64,000 nt of DNA from Haliclona indistincta (GCA_964017065.1 OZ024785.1:8059672-8123671); one strand, 5' to 3'; counted from the first letter of the stretch, positions 1-12,200 are shown. The notes: generated by a model from the sequence alone, not told the origin. Numbers and translations are program-made.

Positions 1-410
1 CCGTACAAGCTATATCAGGGACTAGCTACAGCAGTTGGAGTCCCTCTAGCTCTGTACAAGCTATATCAGGAACTAGCTACAGCAGTTGGAGTCCCTCTAG
101 CTCTGTACAAGCTATATCAGGAACTAGCTACAGCAGTTGGAGTCCCTCTAGCTCTGTACAAGCTATATCAGGGACTAGCTACAGCAGTTGGAGTCTCTCT
201 AGCTCTGTACAAGCTATATCAGGAACTAGCTACAGCAGTTGGAGTCTCTCTAGCTCTGTACAAGCTATATCAGGAACTAGCTACAGCAGTTGGAGTCCCT
301 CTAGCTCTGTACAAGCTATAATCAGAGAACTAGCTACAGCAGTTGGAGTCCCTCTAGCTCTGAGCAACCTATCAGGAACTAGCTACAGCAGTCTAGCTCT
401 GTACAGCATC
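1..410. repeat. 51-bp minisatellite, about eight copies
   Basis: Tandem units begin with gtacaagctatatcagg and recur every 51 bp (for example at 3, 54 and 105). Units differ by single substitutions, and the last one or two are shortened. No reading frame stays open across the array. A single partial unit lies at about 968-1001. Confidence 0.95.
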
Positions 411-1165
411 ATTATGAGTGGATAGTTGTGCTGTATTAAACCCAGCAACAAGTAAAGAATGCGTGCAGTCAGTTAGGAGCAGATGAAGGCTCAGTCCGTT
501 ATACATCAAAGGCAACTGTAGTGACTATTAACTGTAGTTGTTAATTAGTATGCACACATGCGTATTGTATTATTTAACACATGGTGATTTGTATGTCTTC
601 CAATTCGCAGTCAGACTTTAAGTTCTGTAATCACACACATCATTTCAGTTTTATCATTTAGTCCATCTTGTGCTAATCCGAACAATCCTTTTGACTAAAC
701 ATCACAGGCAACCTTGACATTAATTGTATACAGTGCAAAACGAATGCACAAAGCGTGCAAGGGTTCTTGACTTGAAAGAAGAAAAAGAGGACGTGTTGGC
801 GTGTTGGCAGTACTTCGAAAACAAGACTTTCAAAGACACTGAACACAGCACATTGCGAATCCAAATGCTTGTCAAGTGGTGGCTATTCTATGTAAGCTGC
901 TAGCAACAAAGATGTCTGTCATTGAGGGTGCAAATGGCAGCGTTAGATTATACGTCCTCGTAGACAGAGAACTAGCTACAGCAGTTGGAGTCCCTCTAGC
1001 AGCAACTTGATTAAAGAAAAACAAAGTATCATAAATCTTTTAATTTCCATCTCTATACAAAACAGAAGTTTTTTTTTCAACAGAAAATCTAGTAATGTCC
1101 TTAGCATTTTGAGAGCTAATCAACAAATCGCAGGCCTGGACACGCATCCTTTAATAATAGTAGCA
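411..1165. other. Non-coding stretch without recognised gene
   Basis: Only short, AT-rich open frames occur and none resembles a protein family I know. The one recognisable item is the stray 51-bp repeat fragment near 968-1001. Confidence 0.5.
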
Positions 1166-1328
1166 AGAGCATACAGCTGTTACATGTACAACAGTTCCGC
1201 TAGGAATTGATGACATCAGAAGTGCAAAAAAGCGAAAACAATCACAGTAGAGTTCTTCAATTGAGAGAGAAAGCTACTTATTACTAACTCAAACGTGAAA
1301 TTTTATAAATCAATGCCCGAATAAACTT
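1166..1328. repeat. Dispersed repeat, copy 1 of a 160-bp pair
   Basis: This segment recurs in the same orientation at 2124-2285 with small differences, including the shared run gagagaaagctacttatt. The two copies bracket the decayed hAT fragment near 1.9 kb, so they may be parts of one old element. I see no terminal repeats. Confidence 0.75.
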
Positions 1329-1818
1329 GTAACTAGTAACTCTATCATGCAACATGATATCATGAAACAATCTCATGGAATAATCTTCATGCTTTCATAG
1401 TCTATCATGTATCTAGGTTCTCTCTCGTGGGTTGTGTGCCAACCCAAGGTATCTTCTCATGACTATCTTATCGTATTTGAAGCATGTAACAATAGAAGTG
1501 ATTTAACTTGTAATTTATCTCTTAAAAGTAAAGAAGTAGCACCAATTTTAAGACAAGTTCAGATTTGGCTAAACCAAAATCAAGAGGAGTCGGTAGCTTT
1601 TGTGCTCACTAATTCTCTTGACTGGTCTTTTGGAATGGCAAAAAACAGAGATAAGGAATCAGTTAGTCACTATAACATTTCAACTGCTCGAGTTGGTATC
1701 TAATAATGTCTATTGGACATAGTCATGACCAAATAAGTAATATTGGCTCTGGATGTCCCTCACCTCTCCTGTCCACTTACAGCCTTCTCTATGGTGCTGG
1801 CAGCGAACTTTGAAGTAA

Positions 1819-2061
1819 TTGATCTCACGCTGGAAGAATTTATCAAGGTGTGCGTTGGCTAGAACCTCACTCTTGCGACACACTGGGCACTCTTCATCGT
1901 CTTACATCAAGAGGCTAATCACAGAACATGATTTTGATACCAATAAGATGGTTAGTCAAGGGTATGATGGGGCTAGTGTGATGAGTGGTTGCTGCAACAC
2001 TCGTTTGTTCATGGAAAAGCTCCCAAGCAATTGGAGACCTTTGACGTCGGTAGAATTGTAG
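1819..2061 (+). pseudogene. Decayed hAT-type transposase fragment
   Basis: The reading frame contains KMVSQGYDGASVMSG, which matches the QGYDGASxMSG motif around the second catalytic aspartate of TTF-zinc-finger hAT transposases. Nothing else of the protein is recognisable and the frame is short. I read it as a relic. It differs in sequence from the intact transposase at 9671-12016, so it is from another hAT lineage. The start codon of the open frame has no meaning. Confidence 0.6.
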
Positions 2062-2123
2062 AAATTATCATGCAAGACATGGAATTAGGCTCCAAGACTT
2101 TCCTACATTTAGGTGTATCAAGA

Positions 2124-2285
2124 CCATGCAGCTGGTACATGTACAACAGTACCGCTCGGAATTGATGACGTAAGAAGTGCAAAAAAGCGAAAACAGTCGC
2201 AGTAGAGTTTTTCAATTGAGAGAGAAAGCTACTTATTACTAACTCAAACGTGAAATTAATTTTTATAAATCAATGTCCGAATACA
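2124..2285. repeat. Dispersed repeat, copy 2 of a 160-bp pair
   Basis: Second copy of the segment at 1166-1328, same strand, with a few substitutions and a short insertion near the end. Confidence 0.75.
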
Positions 2286-2379
2286 TTTTGCACCTATGAA
2301 GCAACCAGAAATAGTTATTCATAGACAACTCTTAAATTTGAAGTGTGCTTGAATCATAATCAGGACTATAGTTGAGGAC

Positions 2380-2950
2380 TCAAGTGTTTCCAGGTTTTTG
2401 GGTTTTCCAATGTGTACTAAAACTCAGAAAAAAGAAGCTGTACTGAAGATACTACTATAGTTGAAGGCAGAAGAGTATTGACTGTATTCCATTCTTAAGT
2501 GTTTCCCGGTCTTTGGGTGACTACTGGTCTTCACATGCACGACACCTACACTGTTCGCGTGCACGTAGCTTCAGTCAATTGCTAGATTGACGATCCCAAT
2601 CCTTTGCCATATACCCTTGAAAATTTATTGTCTGACGATGGAAATACCCTCGATGGTTTAGATTATTGACCACATTCCATTCCTAAGCGTTTCCCGGTCT
2701 TTGGGAGACTACTGGTCTTTCAACAAGTAACATAATCATCATTGGGTCATTTATCTCCTCGTTGTGAAGACGAATTTCGATGTGTAGACATCAAATGCAA
2801 ACATGGAATGCCCATGACCAATTGTAAAACTAGATGCTGCAATCACAGAACAAAAGATCATCGATCACATTCCATTCTTGAGTGTTTCCCGGTCGTTGGG
2901 TGACTACTGGTCGTCTAACTCAAGAGATAGGTGCGCACAGCTGCTGCATT
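2380..2950 (+). pseudogene. Three to four tandem decayed PP2C (PPM-type phosphatase) exon fragments
   Basis: Three stretches at about 2489, 2673 and 2872 each translate to IPFLSVSRSLGDYWS followed by different downstream codons. This is the PPM/PP2C motif around the metal-binding Gly-Asp (LAVSRALGDxW in the family), closest in feel to PPM1D. A worse copy lies near 2384. The units are about 185-200 bp apart, and stop codons or unrelated sequence follow each motif. They cannot form a phosphatase, and no other PP2C motif is visible nearby. I interpret them as amplified remnants of one exon. Confidence 0.6.
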
Positions 2951-3221
2951 TAGCAAAGTCTTCTCAAAAATCAGGAGAGCTTCAGTATCAACAAGGAACC
3001 ATTAATTTTGAAAGCAAAAATTTGTCAAGCAAACAATTATTAGTTTACACAAGGCATTAAAATTGATCCGCAAAGAATTTTTGAATATTGAAAGGTTGTC
3101 TTAGTTAAAGAGAAATTAATTTGCTTCATTGATTCTTTGTCCGAATCAAAACCAGCGGAAGCAGTCAATCATATATGGTATGCAATCATGCATATAATTA
3201 CAAGTATAAAACATGTAATGG

Positions 3222-3520
3222 CTAGTTTAAGAATAACTGTAACGAAAAAGCGAATTTTTGAGAATGTCAATGTCCTACAAAACTCACTGGATCAATATAC
3301 CATACAACTTCTCAGCAATAACTTTATGTCCTCACCAATAATGTAACAAGTATAAAGAAAAGATTCCTCATCAGCGAAATTTAATTCTTTTTTTTTTTTT
3401 CGCTAAAGCATCTCGCATCAAACCGGATCATAAATACTTCAGGACCAAATCTCTTTCTGAAATAACCTTTTTGTAGTTCCACTACAAGCAAGGAGAGAGA
3501 CTGTAAACTGTCTTAATTTG
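3222..3520. repeat. Flank duplicate left of the 71-bp array
   Basis: The sequence starting tttaagaataactgtaa and ending in ctgtcttaattt recurs in shortened form at 4762-4935, on the other side of the 71-bp array. The array is thus bracketed by a direct duplication. Confidence 0.7.
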
Positions 3521-3937
3521 AAAACGCACTAATCTGTCTAAACATCCATCATTGAGACAGAAGTATTGACTACTCTGTTGCAAAAATGTTGGCAAGAATG
3601 TATATCACAGGCAAGAAAGATGGCAGTAGTACACATGGACGAAACATGCAGACATGGAGAGCTGCGCTAGCAACAGTTGCTAGTAGTGACTTCAGCAGCT
3701 CAAATGAAACCTTTGTTTCTCCAGTTGATATGTGCCTTGTAGAAGAAGTTAGAAAAGAGGGAGAATCAAGGAAAGGATGCAAGTGAGGAACCTGGAGAAT
3801 TGAGGGGGGTGAAACATCACGACCAGGCCTGCGAAAGATTTCGCCTCGTTTGCAGATATCTACATCATTTGAATGATGTGTTCACTTTTCTAACTTTGAA
3901 AAATGTTCGGAAGAATTTTGAATCATTATGCTCCAAC

Positions 3938-4730
3938 TAACAGAATATCTATCTGTCTTAACAAATAAAGAGAATCCGGTAGTCAGTTCGAACGGAAAGA
4001 CTACGACCAACAGAATATCTATCTGTCTTAACAAATAAAGAGAATCCGATAGTCAGTTCGAACGGAAAGACTACGACCAACAGAATATCTATCTGGTCTT
4101 AACAAATAAAGAGAATCCGATAGTCAGTTCGAACGGAAAGACTACGACCAACAGAATATCTATCTGTCTTAACAAATAAAGAGAATCCGGTAGTCAGTTC
4201 GAACAGAAAGACTACGACCAACAGAATATCTATCTGGTCTTAACAAATAAAGAGAATCCGATAGTCAGTTTGAACGGAAAGACTACGACCAACAGAATAT
4301 CTATCTGGTCTTAACAAATAAAGAGAATCCGGTAGTCAGTTCGAACGGAAAGACTACGACCAACAGAATATCTATCTGGTCTTAACAAATAAAGAGAATC
4401 CGGTAGTCAGTTCGAACGGAAAGACTACGACCAACAGAATATCTATCTGGTCTTAACAAATAAAGAGAATCCGGTAGTCAGTTCGAACGGAAAGACTACG
4501 ACCAACAGAATATCTATCTGGTCTTACAAATAAAGAGAATCCGGTAGTCAGTTCGAACGGAAAGACTACGACCAACAGAATATCTATCTGGTCTTAACAA
4601 ATAAAGAGAATCCGGTAGTCAGTTCGAACGGAAAGACTACGACCAACAGAATATCTATCTGGTCTTAACAAATAAAGAGAATCCGGTAGTCAGTTCGAAC
4701 GGAAAGACTACGACCAACAGAATATCTGTC
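3938..4730. repeat. 71-bp minisatellite, about eleven copies
   Basis: Units starting cagaatatctatctggtc recur at 3941, 4011, 4081, 4152, 4222 and so on to 4718, with a period of 70 or 71 bp. The first copies carry ctgtctt and later ones ctggtctt, so the array grew mainly from the one-base-longer variant. No open frame spans it. Confidence 0.95.
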
Positions 4731-4761
4731 ATATCACAAAGGAACGCAAAGAAATAACAGT

Positions 4762-4935
4762 TTAAGAATAACTGTAAAAAAGAGAATGTCACCATGAATG
4801 TCCTACAAAACTCATCGGATCAATATACCAGATAACTTCTCACCAATAACGTAACAAGTATTAAGAAAGATTCCTCATCAGCAATTTTTTTTATTTTCGT
4901 ACAAGCAAGGAGAGGTAATGTAAGCTGTCTTAATT
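4762..4935. repeat. Flank duplicate right of the 71-bp array
   Basis: Shortened direct copy of 3222-3520, sharing the run atgtcctacaaaactca and the tail gctgtcttaattt. Confidence 0.7.
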
Positions 4936-7335
4936 TTTATAATAGTTGTTGCTGCATCTCCTCTTCGGCAATCACCTTCTCCTGTGCCACCTCCTCTTCT
5001 GCTGCAATCACCTTCTCCTCTGCAAACTCGTGAGTCATCAGTTACTATGACAATCTGATTAATTTTTTTATTGCAGCATATGACAGCATAGACCAAAACT
5101 TGCACTAAATGTTGGGTGTCACTTCAGCACATGATAACAAAGATTGAAACGAGATGCTCTCTTTACAAAAGCACTGAATTGGTCCTTTGGTGAAATCTCT
5201 GAAATCACTAGGCGAGGACGGGTGCCTTAACCCCTCGACTTGTACTGTATTATCTGTGGGGTAAACGAACGACTGGTTTTCCATATGCGTCCATATGGAA
5301 AAAATTAAAGTGGCAGTAAGAGTGAGGTCCCTTCGAGCTAGGGACCTATCTCATAAAAACCAGCCAGTGATTATACCATACCATATCATACCTCTATTGG
5401 CTGGTATTCACCTACTTTATTAAATGTAATGTCAGGAAAGCTGCAGAGGTCTCTGAAATATTTGAAATGTGGAGTAATTATATTCCAACACAGGAAATAA
5501 CCAAAAACGTGTTTGCACAACAAATACAAGCAGTATAGGTTCCTAGGTACCTCTATAGTTGAGGTTCTCCGTTACCACATAATGGGTTTCAGTGTGTCTC
5601 CAGAACGAAGCACTGGACAAGTTTACAAAAGAATGAAGTGTTAGATTCACATTTTCTGTGTTTTATTATTTTAGTCATTATTTTTACCGAAAGAAAGTTA
5701 TTAATTCGAGTTTATTTGAGTGTGAAAATTTCAAAAACGTGAAGTGTTAGAAAGAATTTACTCAAGTCTTTACTACCAAGAACTGATATAATGCTTATGT
5801 TAGTGAAACCAGTAAACCAAAGGCGTGCACTATCAAGAATCAACATCCATGTGCACCATTCTTCATGCTTCCGAGTAGCCAATCAAATTCCCTTCATAAC
5901 CCTAAACCATAATTTTGCTCATAATTTTTAGGTCATCCTTACATCATTTCGTCAAAAAAGTCCACAATATTAATATGAACACCATATCTTCAAAAGAACT
6001 CCCTTCTAAACCCTAAACCCACAGAATTAATGACATTTTATCCAGTCGATCCATCTGGTCATCAAGATACAAAAGCACAAGTCGCATGCAAAACACTAAG
6101 GTTTCATAAGTAGTTGCATTGCGCGTGTCATCTCGATGGGCTCCTGGTGCTGCATACTGAAGCTTAATATAATAAGTCTTCAATGTTGAAATATTGTCAA
6201 GAACACAGGTAAGAGAGATGTTCCATTCACTATGGCTGAAAAAACCAGGACGAAGCATGCAGCGAGTGGCTTGAGAGAATGCAGGAGAGTTGTAGAAAGT
6301 AGACAAGGGAGAAGTGAAGTTGCAAGGACTTTTTAGCAAGTAACAATTCAAAATGGACTTGCAGATTTTGCCACAGAAAAGAAAGGAGCTTTCAAGTGCG
6401 AAAATGGTTATAAGAAGGAAATCTAGCCGAATGGGAATACTCTGCCAGAGGATTTAGCATACATGCTCAAGCAATGATGCACAGTGCAATTTGTTTCATT
6501 ATGAAAGACTTCACAATTCTTCTGATTGTACATAGTACGTGTTGCAGTGCCTCGTGACCTACAACACCAGAACGACAAAGCAACGAGGATGAAGACGCTC
6601 ATTAAGCAACAACATCACCAGATGAACTGTAAGGGGACGTGCAGGTTCAAAAAAGATCTTGTCAGATTGCCAGCTTACATACTAGAGTGCAGTCGATGAG
6701 TGTGATTCTTCCAAACGCTAACTAGACCAAGAACAGTTGATGGTTGCCTAGCAACTATTGTTCTGTGACACAGACATTTCTATGCGAGGCGAGGTGGTAG
6801 TTGCACTGTTTTTGTTTTGTCATTAGTTCAACATCAAACTTTGAAAAATGTTCGGAAGAATTTTGAATCATTATACTCCTTATACTTGAACTCCTTATAC
6901 TCCTTATACTTCATTATACTCCTTATCATTATACTCCTTATACTTGTTCGGAAGAATTTTGAATCATTATACCTGAATCATGTGTCAGCCTTTCTCACAG
7001 ATTTAATGGGAATCACAGATGGGACCAAAGAAGGTGTCTTTAGACTGTACACAATCCTTAGACAGACTTCAAGTTGGGATCCATATGCTTCGAGCCACCA
7101 AAAGAAAATTTAGTTTGGCTTCCTCACATCAAGCAGCCAATTCCGGTTAGTCTTAAATAATGGTGTTTATTTTGTTGACAGTACTAGTATTGTTACAATA
7201 GGCTTCAAGGTGTCTCTTTTCTCTCTCTTCAAGTTCTCACTTTTTGACATATACAACAAATGAGAGAGAAGGCAACAGTCTTTTTTCGCTAGCTTAAACC
7301 GAGTCTTAAGTCCTTTGACTCACCGTCAAACAAGG
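4936..7335. other. Non-coding stretch with small hairpins and repeats
   Basis: I see no supported gene. Near 5278-5303 there is a perfect 11-bp inverted repeat (ttttccatatg ... catatggaaaa), and another short hairpin lies near 5327. A 35-bp stretch starting aaaatgttcggaagaatttt occurs at about 3898, 6845 and 6948, embedded in a local tract of ctccttatactt repeats at 6877-6945. A 112-aa minus-strand open frame at 6013-6351 has no recognised motif and no codon-level support. Confidence 0.5.
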
Positions 7336-8185
7336 CAATAACAATCTTGTGTTTGATTTCATCTTTGTTGTGTAGGTCACTTCTCCGAAACATTATTCTA
7401 TCTCTTGAAATGGGGCTTACGTTGCATGCTGCATACGGGAGCGGGTAGCAATAGTGTGTCGTCAATCAAGAGTCATGACCAGATATCCATGGTAACGAAA
7501 CTAGCACACACTGACATTATACACAAGTCAAAGATTCAGAACAGGAAAACTTCATAAATTACTTCTCAGGTCAAAATTGAATCCTACATATTTACCAATA
7601 ATGAAAATTGAGTTAATCAAGATCCAGTGATGATCGTCCTATGAGGTACTGCTCGAGCTACGTTCATAAACTACATCGAGTGTATGTGTCCAAGTCTTTG
7701 AGTGAACGCAAACTAGCACTATTCACCAAACATGGCTACCCTATAACAAAGTGCAGCATGGAGAAAGCTGATAACTTCGGTTCGAAGCACCTTACAATAT
7801 GGTTGTTATAATGGTATGGCAAAGGCCGTAACCTTGTCAATGGTTTCATCATTAAGAACACATGCCCTTTGCGCAAAACATAATCTTCGTCTCAGCTGTC
7901 GCTGGCCACAATCGTCGAGGCGGTTCATCAAGCCTTCAACCCCTCCTCCCAGCCTGGCCCCTCTAATAGTGCAGCGGTTACTCCAAGAACTAAAACTTTC
8001 TGTGGTTGCTCATGGCTTTTTGTATCTATCTGCCTTTACCATCTCACACAAATGTTGAAGGAGTCACATGATTGTGCTACATGAGGTACATATCCTATAC
8101 AGGAAATTGATCGTTCTTAGTTCACCAGAGCAGTCAAATTTTTCAAATGTTATGAAGCATGATGACGCTGTTTGTTGCGTGTCGG
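7336..8185. repeat. Segmental duplication, copy A (uninterrupted)
   Basis: This segment is repeated on the same strand at 9240-9508 plus 12730-13068. Copy A is continuous and has a single TTAA at 7613-7616, exactly where copy B carries a 3.2-kb insertion. It therefore serves as the empty site for the transposon. Short open frames inside it are not convincing as genes. Confidence 0.85.
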
Positions 8186-9239
8186 AACACAATACTGCAC
8201 AGAAACAACCGAGAGAGGTTTTACAAAACTGGCTTGTTTCGTTTGCATTCTCTTTAATTCACTGCAGGAAATGACAAGGAAACATCGGAATTTGAGTAAG
8301 ATAAAATCAGTGCCAGAATTCCCCTGGTCATGAATTTTAACAAGATCTCTGTTCATCCAAATCAATCTCTATAATTGTCACTCTAGACAATCCTTATTGT
8401 TTAGCTGACGCCCTCAAGCACTGTCAGAGAGGCAGGGAGCAGCAGCAAAACCACCGATATACATCACAGACAATCTTGACATACAATGCAAAACACTGTA
8501 TGTCACATCAAAACACAAAAAGCAAGTATCATCAGACGAAATCACCCTCTGGGCTGTCGATCCGTCAGCTAACGGATCAGCCTGTCCTGATCAAAGATGT
8601 CACACTGAACTGCAGTGTGATAAGAACAGTAAACAGCCTACTCATCCAAAAACCGCGAATAAGCTGGATATATAATAATACTTTAAGTGTGAATATTATA
8701 GAACCTTAAAAAAAAACATTAAAGCAGTATTCATCGAAAAAAATTATTCAGTCGCTTCAACTGTAAGAATTAATGTCAGACTGATCGATAAGATAGAAAT
8801 TCGCTGCGAAAGCAGTAAGGAATCACAAAAATTAAGGCTTAGTGCTGCAGGTAAAAATATTGTAAGCTAGATTTTTATAATCAAGTCAAGTGTACTAGTA
8901 TTTTTGTGTTTTATTCTGAGAGCAAATCAACAAATCCCAGGCAGATGCTAACAGACTGTTAACTCATCGCACACTAACTGTTGCTACTATGTGAACCTGT
9001 GCATAGTATTTATGACGAACCTTATCACAGGCCCGAATTCGTCTATTTCAAAATAATTTTTATAAGCATAGACCGAGCAAGACAATTTAAGAATGACTCT
9101 CAAGGGCTAACAGTTTACTACATTAATAGGTTGTACCAGAAAGTTACAAGCAATCAGACACCTTCTCAGGAAAGGTACAGTGGAATGACGTACACAAGCA
9201 GAACCTTATACGTAGAACAATGGAGTGAAGTAACTTAAA
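8186..9239. other. No supported gene; possible decayed Ig-like fragment
   Basis: The frame at 8476-8709 contains VTLNCSV followed about 15 residues later by ISWIYNN, a spacing reminiscent of the Cys and Trp of an immunoglobulin fold. It ends soon after, with no second Cys or flanking exons. I do not call it a gene. Confidence 0.25.
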
Positions 9240-9508
9240 CAATCTTGTGTTTGATTCATCTTTGTTGTGTAGGTCACTTCTCCGAAACATTATAATTCAA
9301 CTTCTATCTCTCGAAACACCGAAATGGGGCTTACGTTGAATGCTGCATGAAGGGAAAGGGTAGCGATAGCTGGTATTGTGTGTCAAGCAAGAGTCACGAC
9401 CAGATATCCATAGTGATGAAACTAGCACACACTGACACAAGTCGATTAACATTATGTTAACAGTCTGAACAGGAAAACTTCAGAAACTATTAACGACAAT
9501 TGAGTTAA
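9240..9508. repeat. Segmental duplication, copy B left part
   Basis: Matches the first part of copy A (from 7336), including the run ggtcacttctccgaaacat, and ends at the TTAA at 9505-9508 where the transposon begins. Confidence 0.85.
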
Positions 9509-9670
9509 CCCTTCACAAGCGACGGGCGACTATAGTCGCCTAGCAAGTCTGACGTCACAGGAAGTGAAATTCGTAGATAGTTTATTTCGCCTATAGACAG
9601 TGCATATTATAACGGCCGGTCATCGGACAAATGTCCGGCCAAATACGAACTGTGACCGGTCAGTCAATGA

Positions 9671-12016
9671 ATGGTCGGACAAATGGCCGGACGCAAACGT
9701 GGGCCAGCTACTCAGTTTGGTGACAGCGATGTACCAGCTAAAAAGCGCCAACTAACGAAGGCCACGTTCAACAAGTGGCAGCATGAGCACGAGAAGGACC
9801 ACCTCACTCGTTCTTGGCTACGATGCGATCTACAACAAGACCAGCGCCACGTGGCGTCTCTTCGTTGCGAGGTATGCACAAAACATAGAAGCCACCTGGA
9901 GAGCATGAAGAACTTTTCGAAGACCTGGGTGACTGGTTCAACAAACCTGAAAGTTAGCAATGTACTTGAGCATGCTACTAGCGAGGTTCATAAAGCAGCA
10001 ATGACTCGTATGCATAGTGAATCAGCGAAAGCGCGAGGCGAGTCAGTTGTACTACAGACGCCAATCGGGCGTAGCCTTTGTACGCTGGACGATGCTACAA
10101 GATTACAAGTGGCAAAAAGGTTTGATGTAGCCTACGTAATGGCCAAGGAAAGCGTACCTTTTGCCAAGTATCCATCGATCGTCGAACTGGAACAGCGCCA
10201 TGGGGTGGATCTAGGTCACGCCTACAACACACAGGAATCTGCAAAAAAATTCACAGCTTATATAGCCAGAAGCCAAAAGCATGCATTCCTATCCAAACTG
10301 TTTAGTGAAAGCCACTTCTATAGCTTGCTAATGGATGGGAGTACAGATGCTGGCAATGTAGAAGATGAGCTGATAGTTCTAGTGTACTGCAATAAAGACG
10401 ATGCCAACCAACAAATGAAGACATGCACACGTTTTCTAACTATTGAAGCTCCCAAAAAAGCTGATGCTAGTGGTTTAGTGAAGTGTGTAGATAAGGCTGT
10501 AGAGATCCTTGGTGTAGAGAATGTTTTGAATAGAGATAGTGTTCTCTCTGTTGAAGGCAAACATGTGTTGGTTGGTATGGGTACAGATGGTGCTAGTGTT
10601 AACATTGGCGATCGAGAAGGTCTAAAAGGACAGCTTCAGCGAGCTTTGCCATGGTTGTTCTGGGGTTGGTGCTATGCTCATAGACTAGAGTTGGCCTGTA
10701 AGGATGCATTTTCAAGTACGCTTTTCTCATCGGTAGATGAAATGCTCCTTCGCATCTACTACTTGTATGAGAAGTCACCAAAGAAATGCCGTGAGCTTGA
10801 AAGCATTGCAAAAGAGCTAAAGGAAGTGTTCGATCTAGTTAAAGGTGGGGATCGGCCTATTCGTAGCTGTGGGACTAGGTGGATTACTCATAAGCGCAAT
10901 GCTTTGCAACGCATAGTAGACCGTTATGGTGTTTACATAGCACATCTTTCTGCACTTGTGGAAGACACTTCTCTGAAATCCACTGACAGAGCTCGCTTGA
11001 AAGGTTACCTGATGAAGTGGAAGAGCTCCAAGATACTAGTTGCGTGCTGTCTGTATATAGAAGCTCTTAAGCCAGTATCTATCCTTAGCCTGACAATGCC
11101 AGAAGATTCTACTGATGTTGTCAGCTGTGTAGAAAGCACTCTAAGATCATCCAGAGCTCTTCAGTCATTGACAGAGAAGAACCCTGGTTTGTGGTCTACT
11201 ATTGAATCTTTAAAAAGATCTGTGAAGGAGGTTGATGGTGAGCTAGAGTACCAGGGTGTTGCTGTGGACAACATTGACAAAGTTGTTGATCAGTGCAAGA
11301 AACATGTACTAGCTGATATTGACAGGTTACAACAGAGACTCAAAGATCGACTTTCTTGGACAGACACAAGCTTGTTGAGGTCTCTGCTTGTTCTGATGGA
11401 AACTCAATCCTGGCAGCCTAGAGATGAAGATGATGGCAGTAAGGCTGTCTCAGATGTTAAGGAAGCAGCTGAGCACATTGTGTCAATATTCCGTAAACCG
11501 CTAGAATCAAGAGGTGTGTGCATTCCTAGCATCCAGGATGAGCTTGAGGAGGCAGTAGAATATGCCCAGCAGTACCTAGCAATAGGAAGAGAGAAATACA
11601 CTCACATCTGGTACAAACTGCATACATCTCCGAATGCACAAAGATGGCCTAACCTCCTACTGCTTTGTGAGCTTCTGTTCAGCCTGCCGTTTACAACTAG
11701 CCGAGTAGAACAGATGTTTTCCATAGTAAAGAATGTCAAGACAAAGCGCAGGAACTGCCTTCACGTAAGCACTCTGTGTGACCTACTTGAATTGAACATT
11801 GAAGGGCCTTCTCTGAGTCAGTTTTCTGCTGATGCAGCTGTGGACTTGTGGTGGACAGATTGCTGTACTACACGCAGAGTAAACCAGAACCCACGTAAAG
11901 AATACACGAGAAGGGGAGGCACCACCAGTCAGAGTGAGAGTGTTGAAGACAATGAAGAGTCACAGCAGCCTTTTGTGCTTGATGACTGGGATAGTTGGAT
12001 GTCTGCTGAAGACTGA
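9671..12016 (+). CDS. hAT-family transposase (ZNF862-like), intact
   Basis: This is a 781-aa intronless frame. An N-terminal TTF-like zinc finger is suggested by the CEVC pair (about residues 67-70) and later histidines. The core has LLMDGSTDAGN and GMGTDGASVN, the two catalytic aspartates of hAT enzymes, with WCYAHRLELACKD between the second aspartate and the helical insertion. The C-terminal dimerisation region carries LPFTTSRVEQMFSIVK, which holds the expected glutamate. The product would bind element ends and cut and paste DNA in the nucleus. The closest family by pattern is the ZNF862/KIAA1586-like group. Complete reading frame plus recognisable ends suggest recent activity. A second ATG at 9686 is an alternative start. 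Confidence 0.9.
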   Translation: MVGQMAGRKRGPATQFGDSDVPAKKRQLTKATFNKWQHEHEKDHLTRSWLRCDLQQDQRHVASLRCEVCTKHRSHLESMKNFSKTWVTGSTNLKVSNVLEHATSEVHKAAMTRMHSESAKARGESVVLQTPIGRSLCTLDDATRLQVAKRFDVAYVMAKESVPFAKYPSIVELEQRHGVDLGHAYNTQESAKKFTAYIARSQKHAFLSKLFSESHFYSLLMDGSTDAGNVEDELIVLVYCNKDDANQQMKTCTRFLTIEAPKKADASGLVKCVDKAVEILGVENVLNRDSVLSVEGKHVLVGMGTDGASVNIGDREGLKGQLQRALPWLFWGWCYAHRLELACKDAFSSTLFSSVDEMLLRIYYLYEKSPKKCRELESIAKELKEVFDLVKGGDRPIRSCGTRWITHKRNALQRIVDRYGVYIAHLSALVEDTSLKSTDRARLKGYLMKWKSSKILVACCLYIEALKPVSILSLTMPEDSTDVVSCVESTLRSSRALQSLTEKNPGLWSTIESLKRSVKEVDGELEYQGVAVDNIDKVVDQCKKHVLADIDRLQQRLKDRLSWTDTSLLRSLLVLMETQSWQPRDEDDGSKAVSDVKEAAEHIVSIFRKPLESRGVCIPSIQDELEEAVEYAQQYLAIGREKYTHIWYKLHTSPNAQRWPNLLLLCELLFSLPFTTSRVEQMFSIVKNVKTKRRNCLHVSTLCDLLELNIEGPSLSQFSADAAVDLWWTDCCTTRRVNQNPRKEYTRRGGTTSQSESVEDNEESQQPFVLDDWDSWMSAED

Positions 12017-12077
12017 CTCATATACTATATTTCAATTCTTTGGGTTATTTTGGGCAGAATATCTCAGTTGTATCTCA

Positions 12078-12200
12078 ACTTATTCACTGTTATAACACTT
12101 ATTCACTGTTATATCACTTATTCACTGTTATATCACTTATTCACTGTTATATCACTTATTCACTGTTATAATCACTTATTCACCGTTAATTCACTTTTAC
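12078..12200. repeat. 20-bp tandem repeat, about six copies
   Basis: Units resembling cttattcactgttatatca follow the transposase stop codon by about 60 bp, inside the hAT element. Probably 3' non-coding sequence of the transposase transcript. Confidence 0.85.

Noticed and set aside
1..410. CRISPR-like regular repeats
   Set aside because: The repeats are contiguous with no unique spacers, and the genome is eukaryotic. Same for 3938-4730 and 61237-61624.
6010..6020. Telomere-like ccctaaaccc
   Set aside because: One isolated occurrence, no array.
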